Below, piece by piece: positions 9,433-16,796 of a DNA stretch of 64,000 nucleotides (positions are counted from its first letter, which is position 1; each line of letters starts with the position of its first letter). Source of the DNA: Meiothermus sp. (lineage in GTDB: Bacteria > Deinococcota > Deinococci > Deinococcales > Thermaceae); assembly GCF_026004075.1 (NCBI RefSeq), contig NZ_BPIK01000001.1:159501-223500 (forward strand), given 5' to 3'. The notes below the pieces were generated by a model, which was given only the letters and a program-made list of their open reading frames with translations, did not search any database and had not been told where the DNA came from. The translations under genes were made by a program, and so were the position numbers.

Positions 9433-9458
9433 GGTTCCGGCCCCTAGGGTTGGGAACC
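9433..9458 (+). other. Inverted repeat in the leader of the lipoprotein gene
   Basis: GGTTCC (9433-9438) pairs with GGAACC (9453-9458), with a CCCTAGGG palindrome between them. It ends 14 bases before ATG 9473. It could be an operator or an mRNA hairpin. No T-run follows, so it is not a terminator. Confidence 0.35.
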
Positions 9459-9472
9459 TAAACGGAGCAACC

Positions 9473-10648
9473 ATGAAAACTACAGTTCTTCGTAATTTGC
9501 TCGCGGCTCTTGTCCTGGCCGTGCTGATGGCAGGTTGTGGCTCCTCGTCTACCAGTGCCAATCAAACCAATTTTCAGGCTTTGCTGATGACCGCCGATCT
9601 ATCGAGCAATTCGCTGGCCCAAGGGATTTCTTCCCTCGACCCGCTGGGCCGACCCCAAACCGACCTCTCGCAGATGGCCAAAGTGGTGGTCAACCTGAAG
9701 TGCATTGAGCTGGTGGGTGAAGGTGGCCGGGTGGCTGAGCTGGAGCCCAACACCGAGCTGGGCGATAGCGACGGTGACGGTAATCCCGACATTGACCTGA
9801 TGGCCCTGTCGGGTAAGGCCACAACCATTGTCAAGGGCACGGTGCCGGCAGGAGTCTATACCCAGTTCCGCCTGTTTTCACCTGCCGAGTCGGGCGCCGA
9901 TGCCCAATCGGTTTATCTGGTGATGAAGGACGGTACCAAAGTGCCGTTGCGCATACCCAGCGGCCAGCAGACCGGTCTCAAGCTGGTCATCCAGGGCGGG
10001 TTTAATGTGCAGGCAGACGCCACCACCACCCTGACACTGGCGTTTGACCTGGGCCACTCACTGGTACAGACCGGCAATGACCGCTACATGCTCAAGCCGG
10101 TGGTCAAGGCCAGCGGCGATGTGACCTCCGGGGCTGTGAGCGGCAAGGTCACCTTCAAAGGAGGCCGTGCAGCGCAGGACGCCGGTGTGGAGGCCAAATC
10201 TGCCGACAACACCTACACCACCCAGACCAACGCCCTGGGCTTGTACAGCTTCGCAGCGGTGGCTGCACCTGCTACCTACGAGTTCACTTTCCGCCTCCAG
10301 ACCCCCGAGAACGTGGTCTACCTAACTAAGAAAACCGCCAGTGTCCTTGCGAATACCGTCACCACCGTTGATGCCGAGTTTGAGCCCACCGGTGGAATCA
10401 CGGTTTCGCTCAAATCGGCAACAGCTCCCAGCAATGTGACGGTGGAAATCAAGGATGCCAGTAATGCTACGGTGGCCTCGAGCTCCCAGGCCGATGCCAG
10501 CGGCAAGTATGTATTCAGCACCCTTCCGCCTGGCACCTACGGTGTGAGCGTCAGCGCCACCGTGGGCAGCGTCGCGGTAAGCGGGCAGGCCGCGGGTGTG
10601 CTGGTGGAAGACTTCAAGATGTCCAGCGTTGAAGTAGAACTTAAGTAA
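9473..10648 (+). CDS. DUF4382-type lipoprotein with a carboxypeptidase-regulatory-like domain
   Basis: A 391-residue exported lipoprotein: the signal peptide ends at a lipobox (VLMAGCGSSS, Cys ~22). Residues ~33-215 resemble DUF4382, with an acidic DSDGDGNPDIDL stretch that may bind calcium. Residues ~225-390 hold two repeated beta-sandwich units (VSGKVTFKGG...GLYSFAAV and ITVSLKSATA...GKYVFSTLPPGTY), as in carboxypeptidase-regulatory/CnaB-like folds. It probably sits on the outer face of the envelope. A Shine-Dalgarno CGGAG precedes the ATG, and a strong intrinsic terminator follows. Function unknown. Confidence 0.85.
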   Translation: MKTTVLRNLLAALVLAVLMAGCGSSSTSANQTNFQALLMTADLSSNSLAQGISSLDPLGRPQTDLSQMAKVVVNLKCIELVGEGGRVAELEPNTELGDSDGDGNPDIDLMALSGKATTIVKGTVPAGVYTQFRLFSPAESGADAQSVYLVMKDGTKVPLRIPSGQQTGLKLVIQGGFNVQADATTTLTLAFDLGHSLVQTGNDRYMLKPVVKASGDVTSGAVSGKVTFKGGRAAQDAGVEAKSADNTYTTQTNALGLYSFAAVAAPATYEFTFRLQTPENVVYLTKKTASVLANTVTTVDAEFEPTGGITVSLKSATAPSNVTVEIKDASNATVASSSQADASGKYVFSTLPPGTYGVSVSATVGSVAVSGQAAGVLVEDFKMSSVEVELK

Positions 10649-10663
10649 CATCGTTTTGCACAC

Positions 10664-10691
10664 CCTCCCCAAACGTTTGGGGAGGTTTTTT
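10664..10691 (+). terminator. Intrinsic terminator after the DUF4382 lipoprotein
   Basis: A perfect palindrome, CCTCCCCAAAC followed by GTTTGGGGAGG (10664-10685), is followed directly by six T. Confidence 0.93.
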
Positions 10692-10733
10692 GCCTTTTGT
10701 GCCGGTTTTGAAGCCTATCTTTCAGGCTGGTAT

Positions 10734-10739
10734 TAGACT
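10734..10739 (+). promoter_or_regulatory. -10 box TAGACT of alr
   Basis: TAGACT ends 7 bases before ATG 10747. This fits a leaderless start for alr downstream of the terminator. Confidence 0.45.
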
Positions 10740-10746
10740 GTCGCCT

Positions 10747-11844
10747 ATGCGTCCTGCTTGGTTGGAAGTGAATTTCGATGCTTTAGCCCACAACTACAAC
10801 CTGCTGCGCTCCAGAGCCGGAAATACCCAGGTGATTGGCGTGGTCAAGGCCAACGCCTATGGGCATGGGGCGGTGGAGGTGGGCAAGGAACTGCTGCGCC
10901 TAGGGGCCTGGGGCCTGGCGGTAGCCACCACCGACGAAGCCCGCGAGCTGCGCAGGGCCGGCATTGTGGCCCGTATCTTGCTGATGGGGAGTCTGCACCC
11001 CCAGCAGGCCCGGGAGGTGGTTGAGCTGGATCTGATCCCTTCCATCTCGACCCTCGAGAGCGCCGAGGCCCTCAACGCCCTGGGCAAGCCGGTGACGGTG
11101 CACCTCGAGTTCGACACCGGTATGGGCCGGGTGGGCTTTCAGCCCGAGGAAGCTCCACAGGTCAAAGAACACTTTGCCCGCTATGACAACCTGCTCATCC
11201 AGGGCATCTACTCCCACTTTGCCGATGCTGAGGAGGATGTGCTCTGGACCAAAGAGCAAATTGCCAGTTTCAAGCAGGTGCAGCAGGTGTTTGGGCCGGG
11301 CTACTTTTACCATCTGTGCAACACCGCCGGAACTTTTAATTTTGGCGAATACGGCCTGAGTGCGGTGCGTCCGGGTATCGGCCTGTATGGCTTGCTGCCC
11401 CACCTGGGCCTGAAGCCCATCGCCCGCCTGCTGGCCAAACCCACCCAGGTCAAAGAGCTGCCACCCGGGCGCAGAATCGGCTACAGCGGCCTCTACACCA
11501 CCCAGGGCCGGGAATGGATCGCCACCCTGCCGGTGGGCTACGCCGATGGCATCCCCCGCCTGGTCTTCAACCGGGCAACGGTTCGGTATTACCCGGATGA
11601 CCAGCCCTGCACCTGCCCGGTGGTGGGCCGGATCTCGATGGATCAGATCACCGTGAAGCTTCCGGGGCCGGTGGGCCTGGAGCAGGTCTTTGAGGTGGTC
11701 ACCCCCGACTTCGACCCCACCAGCAGCCTGTGGGGCTGGGCCGAGCTGACCGGAACCGTCAGCTACGAGCCGGCGGTGCGGCTTGCGGCCCGCCTGCCCA
11801 GGGTGTACCTGCGGGATGGGGTCGAGGTGGCGCGGGCGGGATAG
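10747..11844 (+). CDS. alr: Alanine racemase
   Basis: PLP enzyme that makes D-alanine for peptidoglycan. The PLP-lysine motif VIGVVKANAYGHGA is at residues ~35-48. Other family marks are FDTGMGRVGF, IYSHFADAEE, SAVRPGIGLYG, the second catalytic Tyr in IGYSGLYTTQGREWIATLPVGYADG, and CPVVGRISMDQI. ATG 10747 (MRPAWLEVNFDALAHN) gives a normal 365-residue protein; an upstream in-frame start at 10690 would overlap the terminator. The matching D-Ala-D-Ala ligase is at 62017. Confidence 0.95.
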   Translation: MRPAWLEVNFDALAHNYNLLRSRAGNTQVIGVVKANAYGHGAVEVGKELLRLGAWGLAVATTDEARELRRAGIVARILLMGSLHPQQAREVVELDLIPSISTLESAEALNALGKPVTVHLEFDTGMGRVGFQPEEAPQVKEHFARYDNLLIQGIYSHFADAEEDVLWTKEQIASFKQVQQVFGPGYFYHLCNTAGTFNFGEYGLSAVRPGIGLYGLLPHLGLKPIARLLAKPTQVKELPPGRRIGYSGLYTTQGREWIATLPVGYADGIPRLVFNRATVRYYPDDQPCTCPVVGRISMDQITVKLPGPVGLEQVFEVVTPDFDPTSSLWGWAELTGTVSYEPAVRLAARLPRVYLRDGVEVARAG

Positions 11845-11893
11845 AGGGCCAAAGCCACTTTTGGTTTTGCTTCCAGCAGCGAAAATCGAACCC

Positions 11894-12223
11894 ATGACTG
11901 CGATGAAGGCCATCAAGCTGTTTCAGGGGTATCTGTGGCACCCCAAAGAACTTTCCTTTGACCCCCGCGAGGCGATTCCCCGCCAACTGGGGGAAGTGCA
12001 CGTGCTGATAGACAAAGTGCGGGCCCCCATGACCTTTTTCGAGGACGGCACCCCCACCGAGACCCAGCAGTTTTACCAGGTGACCCTGCTGGTGCGCACC
12101 GAGCAGGAACCACAAGACCTGAAGCCGCTGGCGCTGTGGGTGAGCCAGGCGCTAAAGCCCTACCTCGAGGCCACCCCCAAGGAGGTGGGCTGGCAACTGC
12201 TGGAAGACCTGCGGCAGGTTTGA
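11894..12223 (+). CDS. Hypothetical protein
   Basis: A 109-residue soluble protein (MTAMKAIKLFQGYLWHPKELSFDPREAIP...) with no recognised domain. It looks alpha/beta, with a closing helix (PKEVGWQLLEDLRQV). It starts 49 bases after alr, so it may share its transcript. ATG 11894 was chosen because the upstream extension reads through the alr end. Its TGA stop (12221-12223) touches the first base of a 137-bp double-hairpin repeat. Confidence 0.7.
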   Translation: MTAMKAIKLFQGYLWHPKELSFDPREAIPRQLGEVHVLIDKVRAPMTFFEDGTPTETQQFYQVTLLVRTEQEPQDLKPLALWVSQALKPYLEATPKEVGWQLLEDLRQV

Positions 12224-12359
12224 TACCGCTTTCGCTTTAATCCTTCACCGTAGGACGTAGTCGTAGGTGAAGGATTAAAGCCGACCGAAGGGAGTAGAAA
12301 AGCATTTCGGTAGTATCGTTTAAGCTTGTCAAAGTGAACGATACTACCGAAATGCGTAT
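12223..12359 (-). repeat. 137-bp double-hairpin intergenic element, copy A (reverse)
   Basis: On the minus strand it reads ATACGCATTTCGG..., then a perfect 19-bp stem (GCATTTCGGTAGTATCGTT with its complement), TTTTCT, a conserved linker containing ACTCCCTTCGGTCGGCT, a second stem (TTAATCCTTCACC with GGTGAAGGATTAA), and ends in CGGTAT. It exactly fills the space between two convergent genes, touching the stop codon of the left one. The same length and layout recur at 24969, 32964 and 38020. Confidence 0.9.
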
Positions 12360-12366
12360 GAGCTGG

Positions 12367-12942
12367 CTAGCGATACAGCCGGGCCTCGAGCGCTTTTTTC
12401 ACCTGGGGCCACTCGTCGTCGATAATCGAGTACACCGCGGTGTTGCGGATGGTGCCGTTGGGGTAAATCTGATCCTTACGCAGGATGCCCTCAAAGGTAG
12501 CCCCTAGCTTCTCGATGGCCTTGCAGCTACGGGTGTTGCGCGCGTCGGCCCGAAACTGCACCCGGATGGCCTTCAGATCCTCGAAAGCCCTGCACAAAAG
12601 CAGGTACTTGCTCTCGGGGTTGGCATAGCCGCCCTGAAAAGGGGTAAAAATCCAGGTGGTGGTCTCTAAACCGCGGTACTCCGGGTTGACCCGCACATAA
12701 CCGGTGCGTCCGGCCACCTGGCCGCTGGCCTTGTCGACGATGGCCCAGTTAACCCGATCTCTGGCTGCAAGTAAGGTGCGGATGTAGTTTTGCATGGCTT
12801 CCAGGGAGGGCTCCCTGGGTGCGTTGCTCAGGTACTGTACCATCTCGGCGTCGAAGTGCTCGAGCAAAGCCGGTGCGTGCTCCAGGCCCAAAGGCTCCAG
12901 CCGGATATAACGACCCTCCAGGGTTGGGCTATCGTGCCACAT
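12367..12942 (-). CDS. GNAT acetyltransferase (RimJ/RimL type)
   Basis: A 191-residue N-acetyltransferase. It starts SPTLEGRYIRLEPLGLEHAPALLEHF, typical of the RimJ/RimL group. It has the acetyl-CoA segment KYLLLCRAFEDLKAIRVQFRADARNTRSCKAIEKLGATFEGILRKDQIYPNG, in which NTRSCKAIEKLGA is the usual C-terminal motif. ATG 12942 is preferred to the in-frame GTG 12960 because a TAGCTT box lies where a -10 for a leaderless start would be. The substrate could be a ribosomal protein or a small molecule. Confidence 0.87.
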   Translation of the reverse strand: MWHDSPTLEGRYIRLEPLGLEHAPALLEHFDAEMVQYLSNAPREPSLEAMQNYIRTLLAARDRVNWAIVDKASGQVAGRTGYVRVNPEYRGLETTTWIFTPFQGGYANPESKYLLLCRAFEDLKAIRVQFRADARNTRSCKAIEKLGATFEGILRKDQIYPNGTIRNTAVYSIIDDEWPQVKKALEARLYR

Positions 12943-12985
12943 ATAACCCAAAGCTAACACTTTTTTGCTCTAAACTTTGCACTAA

Positions 12986-13492
12986 ATGATTCGAGTCGGC
13001 ATCCTAACCATTTCCGACCGGGGGGCTCGAGGCGAAATTGAAGATCGCACCTACGCCGTTTTGCGCGAGAGCCTGACCCCGGGGCCCTACGAGATTGCTA
13101 ATTACGAGATTATTCCCGATGAACCCGCCCAGATTAAGCGTGTTCTGCGGCTTTGGGCCGACCGCGACGGCCTCGATGTGATTCTGACTGTGGGTAGCAT
13201 CCGCCTGAGCAACCGCGACCACGTGCCCGAAGCCACCCGCGAGATGCTGGAGAAGGAAGCACCCGGAATAGCAGAACTTATTCGCATCGAAACCTATAAG
13301 AAAAACCCTTTGGCGGCCCTGTCCCGTGGCGTTGCAGGGGTGCGGGGCAAGACCCTTATTGTCAACCTGCCAGGCGGGCCGCAGGGCAGCAAGGACTCCA
13401 TCGAGGTGCTTTTACCACTTATCCCCGAGGCCGTGCAACGTATCTCGGGGCGTCCTGTGGCTCAGTTGGCCGACGATTTTTCCTTCGACTAA
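12986..13492 (+). CDS. MoaB/MogA-family protein with an altered GGTG motif
   Basis: A 168-residue protein with the fold of molybdopterin adenylyltransferase (VGILTISDRGARGE at the N-terminus, PEATREMLEKEAPGIAELIR, AALSRGVAGVRGKTLIVNLPGGPQGSKDSIE near the C-terminus). In active members, residues ~70-73 are the strictly kept GGTG and are followed by L..RD. Here the run reads VGSIRLSNRD (G70, S71, I72, R73). Loss of the glycine-threonine turn should harm molybdopterin binding. No other molybdenum gene lies nearby. It may be a repurposed paralogue. Confidence 0.85.
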   Translation: MIRVGILTISDRGARGEIEDRTYAVLRESLTPGPYEIANYEIIPDEPAQIKRVLRLWADRDGLDVILTVGSIRLSNRDHVPEATREMLEKEAPGIAELIRIETYKKNPLAALSRGVAGVRGKTLIVNLPGGPQGSKDSIEVLLPLIPEAVQRISGRPVAQLADDFSFD

Positions 13493-13717
13493 GGCCTGCT
13501 CCCATGCATACCTGGTGCAGCGGTTTTTTGCTGGGCTGGGTGGATGAGTCCGTACCGTGTGCAATACCTATGCGTGACGGAACCGACCACTGGCCCTGTC
13601 CTGGCAAAGCTGGGATAGAAGCCTTTGCCAAAGAGGACGCGAAACGCCGTAACGCCATCTGGTTTGGAAATGGGCACCGAATAGCACAAAAGATGATAAC
13701 CTTTGCCTTGGTCGCTT

Positions 13718-14809
13718 ATGCATTTTGAAGAAATGCTTATTTTGCTGGTACATAAAGGTGCTTCGGATATTCATCTTCACGCTGGTATGCCGGTGCTGGC
13801 CCGCATCGGAGACGAACTCAAAACTGTTAGTCAGAGTGTCATCACCCCCGAGTTTACGGCCAGTCTGGTCGAGAAGCTCTGTACCCCTCAACAAAAAGCC
13901 CGCCTACGCGCCTATCGCCAGGTGGATGTGGCCTATAGCCTGCCGGGCCTGACCCGCTTGCGGGTGAACCTGTTCTATCAGCGGGGTTCTATCAGCGCTG
14001 TACTGCACACCCTGAGCAGCGAGGATACCGACCTCAGCAAGGTTAATCTGCGCCCGGAGCACCTCGAGTTCTTCCGCGATCAGCGGCGGGGTCTGGTGCT
14101 GGTGACGGGGCCGATAGGTGCTGGAAAATCTACCACCTTGGCCAAACTGGTAGATGAGATTAACACCCACCACACCCGCATTATTGTCACAGTAGAAGAT
14201 CCCATCGAGTACCTGCACCGCCCCAAGCGCTCGGCGGTCATCCAGCGCGAAATTGGCTCCGATGCGATCTCCTACGAGAAGGCCTTGCTGGCTGCCATGC
14301 GCCAGAATGCCGATGTGATCGTGATTGGTGAAATCCGGGACTCCGCTACCGCCGCGGCGGTGCTCAATGCGGTGTATACCGGCCATCTGGTGCTCTCGAC
14401 TTTTGTCTCCAGCGATAGTGTCGGGGTGCTGAACCGGATGCTCGAGCTTTTCAGCCAGGTTGAGCGCAACATTAACCGGGTGCTGCTGGCCGAAAGCCTT
14501 TTGGGTATCATCCACCAGCGCCTGGTGCCCGCCACCAACGGCCAGCGGGTTCCCATTACCGAGGTCATCACTATGACCCCCCGCATTCGCGAGGCCCTCA
14601 AGCAGCCCGGCCAGACCGATCGCCTGCGCGAGGTGCTGCGCGAACAGGGCCTCGAGGGCTACCAGAGCTTCGATCAAAACCTGCTGGCGCTGTACTACCA
14701 GGGCCTGGTGGACTACCAGACTGCCCGCCTGCACGCCCAGAATCCCACCCAGTTTGAACTGGCTGTCCTGCGGCAGTCGAGCGGTCAGGGTTCGGATGAG
14801 CTTGCTTAA
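13718..14809 (+). CDS. pilT: PilT-like type IV pilus retraction ATPase
   Basis: A 363-residue secretion-family ATPase. The N-terminal domain has the PilT opening MHFEEMLILLVHKGASDIHLHAGMPVLARI. The core has Walker A GPIGAGKST, the Asp box IIVTVEDPIEYLH, Walker B ADVIVIGEIRD, and the His box region TGHLVLSTF. PilT powers pilus retraction in twitching motility and DNA uptake, which fits a naturally transformable group. The GAGKST is preceded by PI rather than the usual PTGSGKST. It stands alone, so it could be a PilT paralogue. ATG 13718 chosen by family alignment. Confidence 0.88.
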   Translation: MHFEEMLILLVHKGASDIHLHAGMPVLARIGDELKTVSQSVITPEFTASLVEKLCTPQQKARLRAYRQVDVAYSLPGLTRLRVNLFYQRGSISAVLHTLSSEDTDLSKVNLRPEHLEFFRDQRRGLVLVTGPIGAGKSTTLAKLVDEINTHHTRIIVTVEDPIEYLHRPKRSAVIQREIGSDAISYEKALLAAMRQNADVIVIGEIRDSATAAAVLNAVYTGHLVLSTFVSSDSVGVLNRMLELFSQVERNINRVLLAESLLGIIHQRLVPATNGQRVPITEVITMTPRIREALKQPGQTDRLREVLREQGLEGYQSFDQNLLALYYQGLVDYQTARLHAQNPTQFELAVLRQSSGQGSDELA

Positions 14810-14881
14810 TAGACCGCTTGCGGTAAAGAGCCGCGGGTGAAGCCCCGCACTAATTTCTTTGGCGATTCTGGCACAACAGGA

Positions 14882-14887
14882 TAAAGT
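14882..14887 (+). promoter_or_regulatory. -10-like box TAAAGT of deoD
   Basis: TAAAGT ends 6 bases before ATG 14894, again at leaderless spacing. Confidence 0.4.
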
Positions 14888-14893
14888 ACAGAC

Positions 14894-15592
14894 ATGACGC
14901 CGCATATCTCCGCTCCACCGGGTGCTATTGCTGAAGCCATCCTGCTCCCCGGCGACCCTCTGCGGGCCAAGCACATTGCCGAGAACTTTCTGGAAAACCC
15001 GGTGCTGTACAACCAGGTTCGCAACATGTTTGGCTACACCGGCACCTACAAAGGCAAACGGGTAAGCGTGCAGGGCACCGGGATGGGGATCCCCTCGGCC
15101 AGCATCTATATTCACGAATTGGTTCAGTTTTATGGCTGCAAGACCCTGATTCGGGTAGGCACCGCTGGGGCCATTACCGAACGCCTGAAGCTGCGCGATC
15201 TGGTTATTGCCCAGGCCGCCTGCACCGACTCCTCTATCAACAACCTGCGCTTTGGCGGCCAGAACTATGCGCCCATCGCCACCTTCGACCTGATGCGCCG
15301 GGCCTACGAGCAGGCCCAGTCCAGGGGCATGCCGGTGCACGTGGGCAACGTGCTTTCCACCGACACCTTCTACCACGACCAGCCCGACCCCTATCAGCTA
15401 TGGGCCCAGTTTGGGGTGCTGGCGGTTGAGATGGAGGCTGCGGGACTCTACACGCTGGCGGCCAAGTTTGGGGTGCAGGCCTTGTGTATCGTTACCATCA
15501 GCGACCACCTGATTACCCGCGAGAAGACCACCCCCCAGGAGCGGCAGGAGACCTTCAATCAGATGGTCGAGGTCGCGCTCGAGACCATCTGA
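14894..15592 (+). CDS. deoD: Purine-nucleoside phosphorylase (DeoD type)
   Basis: Cleaves purine nucleosides with phosphate to base and (deoxy)ribose 1-phosphate. The 232-residue sequence shows the trimer/hexamer-type PNP signatures: [14 protein letters not shown] (phosphate site), [43 protein letters not shown], and [17 protein letters not shown], followed by the catalytic Asp region TISDH. It complements the nucleoside hydrolase and ribokinase at 7-9 kb in nucleoside salvage. Confidence 0.94.
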   Translation: MTPHISAPPGAIAEAILLPGDPLRAKHIAENFLENPVLYNQVRNMFGYTGTYKGKRVSVQGTGMGIPSASIYIHELVQFYGCKTLIRVGTAGAITERLKLRDLVIAQAACTDSSINNLRFGGQNYAPIATFDLMRRAYEQAQSRGMPVHVGNVLSTDTFYHDQPDPYQLWAQFGVLAVEMEAAGLYTLAAKFGVQALCIVTISDHLITREKTTPQERQETFNQMVEVALETI

Positions 15593-15615
15593 GTAGCGTC
15601 TGGCCTGCGGCTCTG

Positions 15616-15621
15616 TATAAT
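15616..15621 (+). promoter_or_regulatory. Consensus -10 TATAAT of the arg cluster
   Basis: A perfect TATAAT, with the T of the hexamer preceded by TG. It ends 8 bases before an ATG at 15630 that opens a 16-codon reading frame, and 46 bases before the argF start. No good -35 is visible, suggesting activator or extended -10 dependence. Confidence 0.6.
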
Positions 15622-15629
15622 CAAACCCT

Positions 15630-15680
15630 ATGACTGGGTTTTTATACATACAGAAGTGGAGGTGCTTGTGGCTGAGGTGA
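15630..15680 (+). CDS. Short upstream ORF overlapping the argF start
   Basis: Sixteen codons (MTGFLYIQKWRCLWLR) followed by TGA at 15678-15680. The ATG lies 8 bases after the TATAAT box, the same leaderless spacing as other genes here. The frame passes through the argF Shine-Dalgarno and start codon and stops just inside argF. It contains two Arg codons, both AGG, one of them the last codon. It could couple argF translation to leader translation. It may also be chance; there is no comparative evidence. Confidence 0.4.
   Translation: MTGFLYIQKWRCLWLR
15640..15652 (+). promoter_or_regulatory. A+T-rich segment, possible ArgR site
   Basis: TTTTTATACATAC is an unusually A+T-rich patch between the promoter and argF in a GC-rich context. 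ArgR operators are A+T-rich imperfect palindromes. The match to a known ARG box is weak, and the call rests mainly on position. Confidence 0.25.
15658..15664 (+). promoter_or_regulatory. Shine-Dalgarno GGAGGTG that decides the argF start
   Basis: GGAGGTG sits 3 bases before GTG 15668 and overlaps the alternative GTG at 15656. It therefore favours 15668 as the argF start. Confidence 0.65.
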
Positions 15681-16609
15681 TTGAGCCGCTTACCAGCCTT
15701 AAAGGTCGCGACTTCCTTTCCAACCTCGACCTGTCGCCTGCCGAGTACCGCGCGGTGCTGGATACCGCCCACGCCATGAAGCGGGGGGCTTACAGGGGGC
15801 TGCGGCCCCTCGAGGGCCAGACCCTGGCGATGATCTTCGAAAAGCCCTCCCTGCGCACCCGCACCACCTTCGAAGTAGCCATGAACCAGCTCGGCGGGCA
15901 CGCAGTTAACCTCACCAACGCCGAGATTGGCCTGGGCACCCGCGAGCCGGTGCGTGACATCGCCCTGAACCTCGAGCGCTGGGTGGAGGGCATTATGGCC
16001 CGGGTTTACCTGCACTCGACCCTCGAGGAGCTGGCCCGCTACTCTTCCAAGCCGGTCATCAACGGCCTTTCCGACCTGCTGCACCCGGTGCAACTGCTGG
16101 CCGACTACCAGACCATCGAGGAGACCTTCCCCGATACCAGGGGCATCAAGGTGGCCTATATTGGCGATGGCAACAACATGGCCAACGCCCATATCCAGTG
16201 TGCGGTGCTCTCCGGGGTCAAGCTCACCATCGCCACCCCGCGCGGCTACGAGCCCAACGCCATCATCTACATGGAAGCCCTTAAGCTGGGGGCCGATATC
16301 ACCCTGACCCACGACCCCCTCGAGGCCGCTAAAGGGGCCCAGGTGCTCTATACCGACGTCTGGGTCTCGATGGGCCAGGAGGCCGAGGCCAGCCAGCGGC
16401 GCAAAATCAAAGACTTCACCGGTTTTCAGGTAACCCCGGCCATGCTGGACTTGATTGACCCCGACGGCATTTTTTTACACTGCCTGCCGGCCCACTACGG
16501 CGAGGAGGTGGTCGAGGAGGCCACCCTGCACAAAAAGTCCAGGGTCTTCGACCAGGCCGAGAACCGGCTGCACGCGCAAAAAGCCCTTCTCTACCATTTG
16601 TTAAGCTAG
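15668..16609 (+). CDS. argF: Ornithine carbamoyltransferase
   Basis: Converts ornithine and carbamoyl phosphate to citrulline in arginine synthesis. The 313-residue sequence carries the carbamoyl-phosphate motif FEKPSLRTRTTFE (S-x-R-T-R at residues ~61-65), RVYLHSTLEELARYS, the ornithine-side GDGNNMANA, DVWVSMGQE, and the catalytic HCLPAH near residue 274. GTG 15668 has a good Shine-Dalgarno; GTG 15656 would add four residues (MEVL). It is first in a cluster with a 60-residue ORF and argC. Confidence 0.94.
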   Translation: MAEVIEPLTSLKGRDFLSNLDLSPAEYRAVLDTAHAMKRGAYRGLRPLEGQTLAMIFEKPSLRTRTTFEVAMNQLGGHAVNLTNAEIGLGTREPVRDIALNLERWVEGIMARVYLHSTLEELARYSSKPVINGLSDLLHPVQLLADYQTIEETFPDTRGIKVAYIGDGNNMANAHIQCAVLSGVKLTIATPRGYEPNAIIYMEALKLGADITLTHDPLEAAKGAQVLYTDVWVSMGQEAEASQRRKIKDFTGFQVTPAMLDLIDPDGIFLHCLPAHYGEEVVEEATLHKKSRVFDQAENRLHAQKALLYHLLS

Positions 16610-16613
16610 GGGT

Positions 16614-16796
16614 ATGGGGCAGAGCGAGCACATACGCAAGCAGGTGGGCCGGCCACAGGTAAAGTCGCCTCTGGCCCAGGTGTTTCTTCTTCGACAGATG
16701 CTCTTAGAGCTGGGCCTGGAACCAAGGCATGCGCACACACACGTTCGAAAGTCTGTTGGCCGCCCTGGGACAAGACGGGGTTGGGTGGAGCCATGA
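16614..16796 (+). CDS. Small basic protein between argF and argC (hypothetical)
   Basis: Sixty codons beginning [15 protein letters not shown]. The ATG is 4 bases after the argF stop, and the TGA overlaps the argC ATG as ATGA. This tight packing is the main reason to believe it is translated. The product is basic and contains two similar segments, IRKQVGRP and VRKSVGRP, ~37 residues apart. No domain is recognised. It could be a coupling ORF, a small regulator, or merely the open leader of argC. Confidence 0.5.
   Translation: MGQSEHIRKQVGRPQVKSPLAQVFLLRQMLLELGLEPRHAHTHVRKSVGRPGTRRGWVEP

Noticed and set aside
13504-13728. 74-codon ORF and opposite frames between the MoaB-like gene and pilT
   Set aside because: No recognisable domain, overlaps the pilT start, and both strands are open by chance; no repeat or terminator seen here.
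13904-15376. 490-codon minus-strand frame over pilT and deoD
   Set aside because: Antisense to two well-recognised genes; low-complexity composition and no promoter or domain.
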